A DNA stretch of 64,000 nucleotides, taken from NCBI RefSeq assembly GCF_014154935.1, contig NZ_JACEHH010000002.1, forward strand, positions 124,001 through 188,000, written 5' to 3'. A program made the position numbers and the translations under genes. This document shows, one piece after another, positions 37,701 to 44,662 of the stretch (its first letter is position 1; each line of letters begins with the position of its first letter). The stretch is from Stieleria mannarensis (GTDB taxonomy: Bacteria; Planctomycetota; Planctomycetia; Pirellulales; Pirellulaceae). The notes under the pieces were generated by a model. It was not told the origin of the DNA, did no database searches, and worked only from the letters and a program-made list of their open reading frames with translations.

Positions 37701-38636
37701 TGCCTCAGGGGGCGCCGCTTCGGGCGCCGCTTCGGTCGCGTCGCCGCCCGCGGAGTCGGGCGATTCAGCCGCCGCCTGTTCGGGCTCGACCGCTTTTTCT
37801 TCTGATTCGGCGGGCGTCTCGGCCACCGACGCCTGTGGTTCAACGGTGGATTCTGCAGATTCCGCGGTTGCTGTTGCCGCGTTGGAACCTTCTTGCTCCG
37901 CGCCGGCTTCCGGTGTCGACTCGGGGTTATTCGCGTCCGTCTTGGTCGCTTCTGGTTCGGACGCCTTGGTTTCTTCCGGCTTGGTTTCTTCCGGCTTGGG
38001 GGAATCTGCCTGGGCCTCCTTGGCCTCGGCGGCGGCCTGATTCTGTTCGGCCGCGGCGATGTGCGGATCGTGCACATCGGAGATATGGATTTTCGCGTTT
38101 CGGCTCAGCCAACGAACCGCGGCGCTGATCACTCGGGGGTCACCGGCCAACCGGTCTGGGATCGCTTTTTCCAGGCCCTCGACCGCGGCTGCGGCGTCGG
38201 AGACCGATTCCATTGTTTCGGCGACGGAGGCGGCATCGGGGGGATCGCCCTTTTGGGGATTGAGCATCCGTACGGCCAAGCGATTGGCGTCGCTGTCGAT
38301 TCCCGTCGTGGTTTCTTGTCGCAACCGTTTGGCCAGCCGCTGCAGCGTGCGATTGGAGCCGCTCTTGCGGATCGCGTCGCCGATCGCCGGATCGGCCAGC
38401 GGCGTCGATTGCCACATCTGGTGCAGCTCGTCGCGGTAATCCGCCAGGGACTGCTCGGCGTCCAAAGCCGCCTTCAGTCCCCACAGCGTCGCTTCGTCCA
38501 GCCCGCCGAGTTCGTCGCGGCGGTAGCGTGCCAAGAAAGGAGCTTCGTAGCCCTGCTCAATCAACGGCAAGGCAAGTTTCAGACTCGATGCATCGCATCG
38601 CCCGCGTCGGGCGATCGCTTCTAGATCGACAGCCAT
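34719..38636 (-). CDS. Tex-like S1 RNA-binding protein with long acidic insertions and an RGG-type tail
   Basis: A 1305-residue protein from ATG 38636; ordinary Tex proteins have about 720-790. Tex parts in order: N-terminal helices with PFLARYRRDELGGLDEATL, the YqgF/RuvC-like domain (VVMSIDAVGPKTAATAIV, DRSGADTYASSDVANSEM), the helix-hairpin-helix region (VAQSLIARREQQLLRSRQEL), and one S1 domain at about 980-1052 (LKPGDQVVGVVVGVMSFGVF). Two Ala/Glu/Pro/Ser-rich acidic insertions sit at about 190-380 and 775-930. A Gly/Arg/Gln tail with about seven GGQGR-type units at about 1090-1170 follows S1, then a Lys/Glu/Pro end. Tex affects transcription and RNA handling in other bacteria. Confidence 0.88.
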   Translation of the reverse strand: MAVDLEAIARRGRCDASSLKLALPLIEQGYEAPFLARYRRDELGGLDEATLWGLKAALDAEQSLADYRDELHQMWQSTPLADPAIGDAIRKSGSNRTLQRLAKRLRQETTTGIDSDANRLAVRMLNPQKGDPPDAASVAETMESVSDAAAAVEGLEKAIPDRLAGDPRVISAAVRWLSRNAKIHISDVHDPHIAAAEQNQAAAEAKEAQADSPKPEETKPEETKASEPEATKTDANNPESTPEAGAEQEGSNAATATAESAESTVEPQASVAETPAESEEKAVEPEQAAAESPDSAGGDATEAAPEAAPPEATSQPSGDAADAQPADGDQPEAKADGESDAASADADLPGFKPDPQEQEKKPAAKKSKGKSAAPKKQKKISPRQRRRRWLVSVLKPLEGKRMPATKLSAFQIVMLGRALRSQVAVCAFEYDAAKLVGEIKRAVIALNPGIESILGDVVMQHEADIREAAEAAWWDELHERASTRLVGVVADHLRRQVNRGPVDAKVVMSIDAVGPKTAATAIVSADGRVLHGEDLPCQLSGNVRGQTVAKMGELIHQHHVDLVIVSNGPARRACLIALGDLIAQSPDHSVRWTIADRSGADTYASSDVANSEMRSTPRRFRAAAWIAFSIMHPAQAYAKVDPLRLRLASFQSELSEDALSISLGHIMSSGASRGGVDSNAAPLGWLQQLPGMNPEVAQSLIARREQQLLRSRQELLTLEGWESNVQSRQAMPFLRVFESDEVLDGTLIHPDDYALAKKLATALEIELPPPAPPGYEAPSYEKLADIAEPKLVDATTPAQPAPVEDFDHAGEKAGEFKIGDDASPGGETESGASQSGAPEAAKPEASEDSAEATDESAASDEVSEIASADGPSEPKPDEPAAAESDSEDTAAASSEATGETPESAGAASEKSESEDPASTTAPAAMPEPVRRPRPERAKIDKCIKEWQVGRHRVNQLVGWLCDPFGETAISNDPPGVLDTMPTLKTLKPGDQVVGVVVGVMSFGVFVELAPDCSGLIHVSRLSDGYVEDLNEAIQVGDVVTAWVTGIDEKRRRVGLSALSPQQEEQLEKERQNRDASGGRGGYRRDNRSGGGPGRGKGRGQGRQGGGRSGGGQAQPGGQPQPAGRGDQARGGGQGGGGQGRGGQGRGGQGRGGQGRGGQGRGGQGRGGQGGRGGRGRDSRKPRQPESYRVVAKPEAKPISDAMQKGDEPLRSFGDLLQFYSKQEETPTAKEPQGKPEKSQPEQQKLEQQKPEPAKSEPAENAPPSPPPQPAAVETTVASEAAGGNAANSPSASSDSAAEKPTEASE

Positions 38637-39081
38637 GATCAGTCGGTCTCGGTGTTGGTCCGGACGCCACACTGGCCGGCGAAAAACTGGCCGGCGGTGC
38701 AAACCACGCACCAAGGCGGGTGGCGATCCAGGAATCGTTGGTGTGCCGCGTTGCCAATCGCCCCTCGGGTTCGGGCGTCGACGATCGCGGCGAGAAAAAT
38801 CCCCACGTGGGGCGAGGCGGGTGGAACGCACAAAACAACAGCGTGCTCCCCCCAGCTTTCGCCGCGCGAGAATAGCGCCACTGGCCCTGGCTGTCAACTG
38901 AGGGGCCGGCGAATGGGAAACCGACGATCGCCGTGAAACTGGGATAACCGGCAAAATCGATCATTTCGCCTTTACTTACCCAGCCGTCAAAGTCGATACC
39001 GGTAACGCACACCCGTCGATTGACCGACGTCACTGCACACTGGATACCGAACTTTGGATTTTGATCGACCAAAAGAAATTG
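38637..39081. other. Divergent gap between the Tex-like gene and the ParA locus
   Basis: 445 bases that should hold both promoters. Frames cross it on both strands, but none has a start, length or composition that looks like a gene. I see no repeat or RNA structure. Confidence 0.4.
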
Positions 39082-39423
39082 ATGAGCAACTTTGATCAGC
39101 GATTGCAGGCGGGATGGAGAGTCTGGTCCGAAGACGAACCGTCAGATTGCGACCCACCGAACCGATCGGATCCCCGCTGGCTCAGGGAACTGGACCAGAT
39201 CGCGGGCACCGGCCCCAAAAAGACCCGTTCGGTCCCGATAAAACTGCTCACCCGGCTGCTGCTCAGTGCCCAACACTGCAACAGCGCCTGGCTGGACGAT
39301 TTTGCGGACGATGTCGTCGTGATCGATGCGGACTTGCACGAAGTATTGCTGGCCTTTGAAAAGCTTCAACAGGAAAGCACGGGGCACGACGGCCCCAACC
39401 TGACACCCAGAGTCGCGGCCTGA
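39082..39423 (+). CDS. Small unknown protein upstream of ParA
   Basis: A 113-residue soluble, acidic protein (MSNFDQRLQAGWRVWSEDEP) from ATG 39082; a TTG at 39061 is possible. It has a central helical segment (VPIKLLTRLLLSAQHCNSAW) and a last helix (DLHEVLLAFEKLQQE). No ParB, HTH or ribbon-helix-helix motif is visible. It lies 93 bases before the ParA gene on the same strand, so it is a candidate partner or regulator of that ATPase. Confidence 0.7.
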   Translation: MSNFDQRLQAGWRVWSEDEPSDCDPPNRSDPRWLRELDQIAGTGPKKTRSVPIKLLTRLLLSAQHCNSAWLDDFADDVVVIDADLHEVLLAFEKLQQESTGHDGPNLTPRVAA

Positions 39424-39516
39424 TCGGTCCTGGTCAACCGCCTCGGCTTTGGCGTTCTCACCTCCCCCAGACATCGCTCCCCGGCGGAGCGAATCGATTT
39501 CGAAGGAAAACAAACC

Positions 39517-40380
39517 ATGCGTTCCATCGCTGTGATCAACCAGAAAGGCGGGGTTGGAAAAACCACCAGTTCGGTCAACCTGTCTGCGGCCCTGGCCCAG
39601 TCCGGACGCCGTGTTTGCGTCATGGACCTGGACCCCCAAGCCCACGCGTCGCTGCACCTCGGCATCACCGCGGTCGACGACCAGCCCAGCATGTACGAAA
39701 TCCTCTGCAGCGATGCGACGATCGCCGAGGCCAAGCGGCACGTTAACGACAACCTGTGCGTCATCCCGTCCAACCTGGATCTGGCCGCCGCGGAATTGGA
39801 ATTGGCCGGCGAAGTCGGACGCGAGATGATTCTTCGCGACAAATTGGACGACGATCCCGACGAATACGACTACTTGATCCTGGATTGTCCGCCCAGCTTG
39901 GGCGTGCTGACCGTCAATGCCCTGGTCGCCGTCAACGAAGTCTTTCTGCCGCTGCAGCCACACTTTCTCGCCCTCCACGGGCTGAGCAAACTGTTGCGGA
40001 CGATCGAAGTCGTCTCACGTCGCCTGAACGACCAACTGAGGCTTTCCGGTGTCATGCTCTGCATGTACGACTCCAACACCCGGCTGGCCGCCGAAGTCAG
40101 CACGGATATCGACGAGTTCTTTCAGGCCACCAAAGGCGGACGCGAGTTCTTCCGCGGGGCCAAGTTCTTTGAAACGCGAATCCGCCGCAACGTGCGGTTG
40201 GCCGAAGCACCCAGTTTCGGACAATCGATCTTCCAGTACGCGCCCCAAAGCAACGGCTCGATCGACTACCAAGCCCTGGCGGAAGAAATCATCGCCCAAG
40301 AGCAAAACGACACCGCCGAAGAACCTGTCGCCGTTGTTGAACCTCACAACGCAGCGGTCGAGCAACGCGTCGCCGCCTGA
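39517..40380 (+). CDS. ParA/Soj-family partition ATPase
   Basis: A 287-residue P-loop ATPase of the ParA type, which moves or positions cargo such as chromosome origins, plasmids or protein clusters by ATP-dependent DNA binding. The deviant Walker A is INQKGGVGKTTSSVNLSAAL, motif A' is VCVMDLDPQAHAS, and Walker B is YLILDCPPSLGVLTVNAL; RRNVRLAEAPSFGQSIFQYA is a conserved C-terminal block. The last 30 residues are acidic and Val/Ala-rich. No parB gene or parS site is evident next to it, so this may be an orphan ParA for cargo other than the chromosome. Confidence 0.92.
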   Translation: MRSIAVINQKGGVGKTTSSVNLSAALAQSGRRVCVMDLDPQAHASLHLGITAVDDQPSMYEILCSDATIAEAKRHVNDNLCVIPSNLDLAAAELELAGEVGREMILRDKLDDDPDEYDYLILDCPPSLGVLTVNALVAVNEVFLPLQPHFLALHGLSKLLRTIEVVSRRLNDQLRLSGVMLCMYDSNTRLAAEVSTDIDEFFQATKGGREFFRGAKFFETRIRRNVRLAEAPSFGQSIFQYAPQSNGSIDYQALAEEIIAQEQNDTAEEPVAVVEPHNAAVEQRVAA

Positions 40381-40800
40381 ATTGGCAGCTCCTGCAAGCC
40401 CGAAACGCAAGCGAGTGAATCTGCTGCGCCCCTTGCTCACGCCGCGGGCTAGTCAATCCACAGACGCTTAGACTTTGTCCCTCAACGCGGCAAGCGTCGT
40501 ACGTGTTAGCGGAATTCGCCAAGAATTTCGGCGTTTCCCCTGTGGACTGCTGCGAAGTCGAAAGCCTTGGCGGCTTCCGCTACGTGTTGAGGGACAAAGC
40601 CTCGCCTAGTAGGGCATGCTGTGCACGCCAACGCTTGTCATTCACAGCCTGACCTACCTATAGCGCCGAACTCGATATCTCTTTCTTGCAGCGGCGCTTG
40701 GTCCGGCACGGCCATGTGACCGGCGTTCTGCGATTCGAATATACTTTGCCGACCCGCCGGATCGCGGCGGCGGCAAACGAATTCGTTCTAGGACCCAAAC
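40381..40800. other. Gap with a TIR-bounded element
   Basis: 420 bases after parA and before the PQQ-like gene. Apart from the element at 40473-40599 I see no gene or RNA. Confidence 0.4.
40473..40599. repeat. 127-bp element with perfect 14-bp terminal inverted repeats
   Basis: CTTTGTCCCTCAAC at 40473-40486 and its exact complement at 40586-40599 bound a GC-rich core with further partial pairing. There is no reading frame inside, so it resembles a MITE- or REP-like dispersed element. A target duplication is not obvious. Confidence 0.75.
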
Positions 40801-42051
40801 ATGAGAGTCGGACTACTTTTCACCATGCTTGTTATCGGTGCCTGCTGCCACGCCGAAGACTGGCCGGGGTGGCGTGGCCCGCGCGGGGATGGGACCAGCC
40901 ACGAAACCGACGCTCCGACCGAGTGGGACGCCGCCAGCGGAAAGAACATCCGGTGGAAAACCCCCGTCCCAGGATCAGGATACTCCTCGCCCGTCCTGGT
41001 CGGCGATTCGATTTTCCTGACCTCGTGCGACCCGACCACGCAAGCCCGTTTGCTGCTTTGCCTGGATCGGGCCAGCGGCAAACCGCAGTGGACGCGCGAG
41101 GTGATCGCGGCGCCGCTGGAGGGCATGCATAAATTGAACAGCCACGCGTCGGGAACCCCCGCGGCCGACGCTGACCATGTCTACGTCACGTTCTTTCAAA
41201 CCGACGACACCAGCGGCAAACGCGGCGAACCCGGCGAAATGATCGTTGCCAGCTACGATCACCAAGGAAACCAGAAATGGTTGGTCACCGTCGGAGCGTT
41301 CTCCAGCATTCACGGCTATTGCACCAGCCCGGTCCTGTTTGAAAACTTGCTGCTGGTCAACGGTGATCACGACGGAGAATCGTATCTGGCGGCACTCGAC
41401 AAAGCGACGGGCGATCTGGTCTGGAAAACTCCGCGCGTGCATCAAACGCGAAGCTACGTCACGCCGCTGTTGCGCGAAATCGATGGCCAAATGCAGGCGG
41501 TCATGACCGGCAGCAAACGTGTCGCCGGATTCGATCCACGCAGCGGCCGGCGACTGTGGTGGATCGAAGGTCCGACCGAGCAATTCGTCGCGTCGATGGT
41601 CTTCGACGATGAAAACTTCTACCTCACGGCCGGCTTTCCGACCTACCACGTGATGTCGATTCGTCCCGGCGGAGTCGGTGATGTGACCGACACCCACGTC
41701 AACTGGCACGTGACCGCGGCACAGAGCTATGTCCCGTCGCCCGTTGTCACCGGCGGATTGCTGTTCATCGCCGACGACCGCGGCATCGCCCATTGTTTCG
41801 ACACGAAGTCGGGAGAGCGGTTGTGGCGTGAGCGTTTGGGACGCCACTTCAGCGCCTCGCTGGTGACCGCCGATGGCTTGGTTTACTTTACCACCGATGA
41901 CGGCGAAACGATCGTGATGAAAGCATCACGAGAGCCCGTGATCGTCGCCGAAAACTCCCTCGGTGAATCGGTGTTCGCTTCACCGGCGATCTCCGACGGA
42001 AAACTGTATCTTCGAACCCGTGAGCACCTGTTTTGTATTGGAAATCGTTGA
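40801..42051 (+). CDS. Exported PQQ-like beta-propeller protein
   Basis: A 416-residue protein with signal peptide (MRVGLLFTMLVIGACCHAED). It opens with the planctomycete-type WPGWRGPRGDGTS motif and then shows propeller-blade repeats with A-x-D-x-x-T/S-G-x-x-x-W endings: CLDRASGKPQWT, ALDKATGDLVWK, GFDPRSGRRLWW and CFDTKSGERLWR. True PQQ dehydrogenases carry cofactor-binding residues that I cannot confirm here, so a binding or scaffold role is as likely as an enzyme. The next gene overlaps its end, suggesting the two products work together. Confidence 0.87.
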   Translation: MRVGLLFTMLVIGACCHAEDWPGWRGPRGDGTSHETDAPTEWDAASGKNIRWKTPVPGSGYSSPVLVGDSIFLTSCDPTTQARLLLCLDRASGKPQWTREVIAAPLEGMHKLNSHASGTPAADADHVYVTFFQTDDTSGKRGEPGEMIVASYDHQGNQKWLVTVGAFSSIHGYCTSPVLFENLLLVNGDHDGESYLAALDKATGDLVWKTPRVHQTRSYVTPLLREIDGQMQAVMTGSKRVAGFDPRSGRRLWWIEGPTEQFVASMVFDDENFYLTAGFPTYHVMSIRPGGVGDVTDTHVNWHVTAAQSYVPSPVVTGGLLFIADDRGIAHCFDTKSGERLWRERLGRHFSASLVTADGLVYFTTDDGETIVMKASREPVIVAENSLGESVFASPAISDGKLYLRTREHLFCIGNR

Positions 42052-43772
42052 TCTTGCGTTTCCCGCCGATCGTGATGCTGCTGGTCGGCTTGGCACTGTG
42101 GACCAACCCGCTGCTGTCATCGTTCTGTCATGGCCAAACCACGACCTGGGACGGAAAACATGACACGTCCATCATCAAGCTGACGGTCGTCTACTTCGTC
42201 CCCGCCGATCGAAACCCGTTGGTCGATTGGCGGGACCGCGTGGATTACTACTGCGCGCGGATTCAGCGGTTTCACCAGCGAGAATTTCAAGGACAAAGCC
42301 GCTTGGACGTCACTGTCCATCCGACGCCAATGGTCTCCAAGTGGACCACGTCGGAGTTGCGTCGCGGCGATGCCAATGCGATCTTTTTCAAAACGCTCTC
42401 GGAAATCGACCAGCGGCTGGAAGTGGGAATGGCCAACGACGATGGGTTCCCGATCGTGTTGGCCCTAAGCGATATCAACCATCGACCGTTGGACGATTTC
42501 TTTCGCCTCGCATGGAAAGACGGTCGGGCCGAGTTCGAAGGGATCGTGACCGGAGGAAACCATTTTCCGGGGTCGGCACTCGGCGGCGCAAGGGCGACCT
42601 ACCTGGCCGATCGAGGCATCGGGTGGGGATTGGTCAGTGCCGACGGATGGCGCGTGCCCTATCGCGGTTCGGATTGCGTGATCTATCACGAAGGACTCGG
42701 TCACACGGTCGGGCTGCCACACCCCGAACCGGGCAACCGATCCGTCATGAGCAGGGCGCAGTACCACGGCTGGATCAACGAATCCTGGATCGACGACGAC
42801 CAGAAAAAACGTCTCGGGTGGAAACCGACCGAACCAAAACAAGACCCGCAAATCGAATTATTCACACAGTTCCGCGCCCGCCCCGAACCGCCTCAGCCCC
42901 AGCCGGGACAAATGGCGACGCTCAAGCTGGATGTTCCCGACGCCGCGACGGTAAAGTCCCTGCGTGCCCGTTTTCAAACTGCAATCGATGGTCCCTGGAT
43001 CGATGTCGACACTTCGACGGATGCTGGCGAAGCCCACCCGATCGAACTCGGCGTTTTCGATCGCCCGACCCCGGTCAGCTATCGCGTGGACATCGAAACC
43101 GAGGGCGGTCGCGAGCAGCTTTGGGGCTACTTTCAAGTCCGCGATGCCGACGATTCGCCACCCCAACCGATCGAATTCAAGTCGGACTTGGCCAAACCCA
43201 CGGTGCTCGGCCCGGCTGTGATTGCCGACCCGCCGGGCGAAGAGATTGACCTGCTGGATGGACTCGAGTTGGACAGCTGCTTTAAAACCGGAAAATGGTC
43301 CCGCCAACAGCGGGCGATCCAATCGAACAAGCAATACGGTGTGCGGTTGGAACTCCCCTACACGCCTCCACCACAATATCGGATCACGGTCGTCGCAGAG
43401 CCCCTGGACGTTCCCAACGGTCTGTTGCTGGGGTTGCGCAAGGGGGACCGGCGGTTCGTCGTGCTCGTCAACCACACATCGGGACGCGACGCGTCGACGG
43501 CGCTGGAGAATGTTGACGGAAAAAACGTCGGCAATGACACGACCTTTATCGGTGACCTCTTCAAACAAAACCGTCTCTCACAGATCGTCGCGACCGTTCA
43601 CGGCTCCGGCGTGACCGTCACCGTCGACGGGCGATTGGTGATCGATTGGAAGGGATCGGCGGATCAATTGTCTTTGTCGGACTACTGGAAAACGCCCAAC
43701 GATCGATCACTGTTTTTGGGGACCTATGATTGTGCCTACCGTTTCCACCGCGTCACGGTCGAGCCGTTGTAG
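42033..43772 (+). CDS. Secreted metzincin-type zinc protease with a C-terminal lectin-like domain
   Basis: A 579-residue protein with a signal peptide (LRFPPIVMLLVGLALWTNPL). TTG 42033 is used; TTG 42048 overlaps the upstream stop as TTGA and ATG 42075 is also possible. The active site is HEGLGHTVGLPH (from His219), the H-E-x-x-H-x-x-G-x-x-H zinc motif of metzincins, and NRSVMSRAQ 18-20 residues later is the likely Met-turn. The second half (about 390-579) is a beta-rich domain of the LamG/DUF1080 type (VVLVNHTSGRDAS, VTVTVDGRLVIDWKG). Probably a surface or periplasmic peptidase; target unknown. Confidence 0.8.
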   Translation: MYWKSLILRFPPIVMLLVGLALWTNPLLSSFCHGQTTTWDGKHDTSIIKLTVVYFVPADRNPLVDWRDRVDYYCARIQRFHQREFQGQSRLDVTVHPTPMVSKWTTSELRRGDANAIFFKTLSEIDQRLEVGMANDDGFPIVLALSDINHRPLDDFFRLAWKDGRAEFEGIVTGGNHFPGSALGGARATYLADRGIGWGLVSADGWRVPYRGSDCVIYHEGLGHTVGLPHPEPGNRSVMSRAQYHGWINESWIDDDQKKRLGWKPTEPKQDPQIELFTQFRARPEPPQPQPGQMATLKLDVPDAATVKSLRARFQTAIDGPWIDVDTSTDAGEAHPIELGVFDRPTPVSYRVDIETEGGREQLWGYFQVRDADDSPPQPIEFKSDLAKPTVLGPAVIADPPGEEIDLLDGLELDSCFKTGKWSRQQRAIQSNKQYGVRLELPYTPPPQYRITVVAEPLDVPNGLLLGLRKGDRRFVVLVNHTSGRDASTALENVDGKNVGNDTTFIGDLFKQNRLSQIVATVHGSGVTVTVDGRLVIDWKGSADQLSLSDYWKTPNDRSLFLGTYDCAYRFHRVTVEPL

Positions 43773-43802
43773 ATCGCAGCCGTTGCGTTCAGACTGAAGC
43801 GG

Positions 43803-44435
43803 TTAACGTCCCAATTTCTCGCGGATTGCTTGATGGATCGCATCGGGCGATGCGGTCCCGTCGATGTTTAGCACCAACTCCTTGCGCTCAAACAGGCTCA
43901 GCACCGGCTTGGTTTTCGAGTGGTAATCCTTTAACCGCCCCGCCAGCGCCTCTTCGGTGTCATCGGGACGCGCACGCAACGGACTGCCGCACACGTCACA
44001 GACGTCTTCCACCGCTGGACGGTGTGAAATCAGGTTGTAATCCAACCCGCATCCGCTGCACAAACGCCGCGACAAGACGCGTTGTCGGACGACGTCGTCG
44101 GGCACCTCGATGTGGATCACCGCGTCGATGTCATACGTTTCCAAAAAGAACAACGCTTGCGACTCGCTGCGGGGAAATCCGTCCAGGATGAATCCGTAAT
44201 TCCAGTCGTGCTCGTCCAACCGTCGGTGAACGATGCCTTCGACGATGTCGTCGCCGACAAGGTTGCCCGAAGCGACGATCCGTTTGACTTGGGCGCCCAG
44301 CTTGGTGTGATTCTTGATGTGCCAGCGAAAGATGTCTCCGACACTGATGTGCACCAGATCAAACGCCTCGACCAATTTGGCCGCCTGGGTTCCCTTGCCA
44401 CATCCTTGCACGCCCATGATCACGTATTTGTGCAT
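43803..44435 (-). CDS. adk: Adenylate kinase, zinc-LID type
   Basis: A 210-residue kinase that interconverts ATP, AMP and ADP. P-loop GVQGCGKGT (8-16; usual form GxPGxGKGT), the AMP site ISVGDIFRWH, and DGFPRSESQA are present. The LID carries four cysteines, C126-x2-C129 and C146-x2-C149, as in zinc-binding enzymes of Gram-positives. The LID is of the long type. The gene converges with the protease gene across only 30 bases. Confidence 0.92.
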   Translation of the reverse strand: MHKYVIMGVQGCGKGTQAAKLVEAFDLVHISVGDIFRWHIKNHTKLGAQVKRIVASGNLVGDDIVEGIVHRRLDEHDWNYGFILDGFPRSESQALFFLETYDIDAVIHIEVPDDVVRQRVLSRRLCSGCGLDYNLISHRPAVEDVCDVCGSPLRARPDDTEEALAGRLKDYHSKTKPVLSLFERKELVLNIDGTASPDAIHQAIREKLGR

Positions 44436-44662
44436 TTTCTTGATCGGTGTTGATGGAGATTGATCGTAACAGCATCACCGTCAGCAACTCCGGTGCCGTC
44501 CGGCGGAGAGTACACTCTAACGTGTCAAAGCGATCGGGTAGATGCTGTCGCGGGTGACCAGCTGCCCAATCCATCAGCGTTTGTGCCATCGCTTTGTGCG
44601 TCATCAGCTCCCTTCCCGGTCTCCAAAACCGCTTGATCGATCCTCCTCGCCCGGCTTTGCAC

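Noticed and set aside
36873-37805. 310-residue plus-strand frame within the Tex-like gene
   Set aside because: It is antisense to the conserved Tex core; the Arg/Gly-rich translation is typical of GC-rich shadow frames.
38557-39072. 171-residue minus-strand frame before the Tex-like gene
   Set aside because: It overlaps the Tex start in another frame and has no signal, domain or ribosome site.
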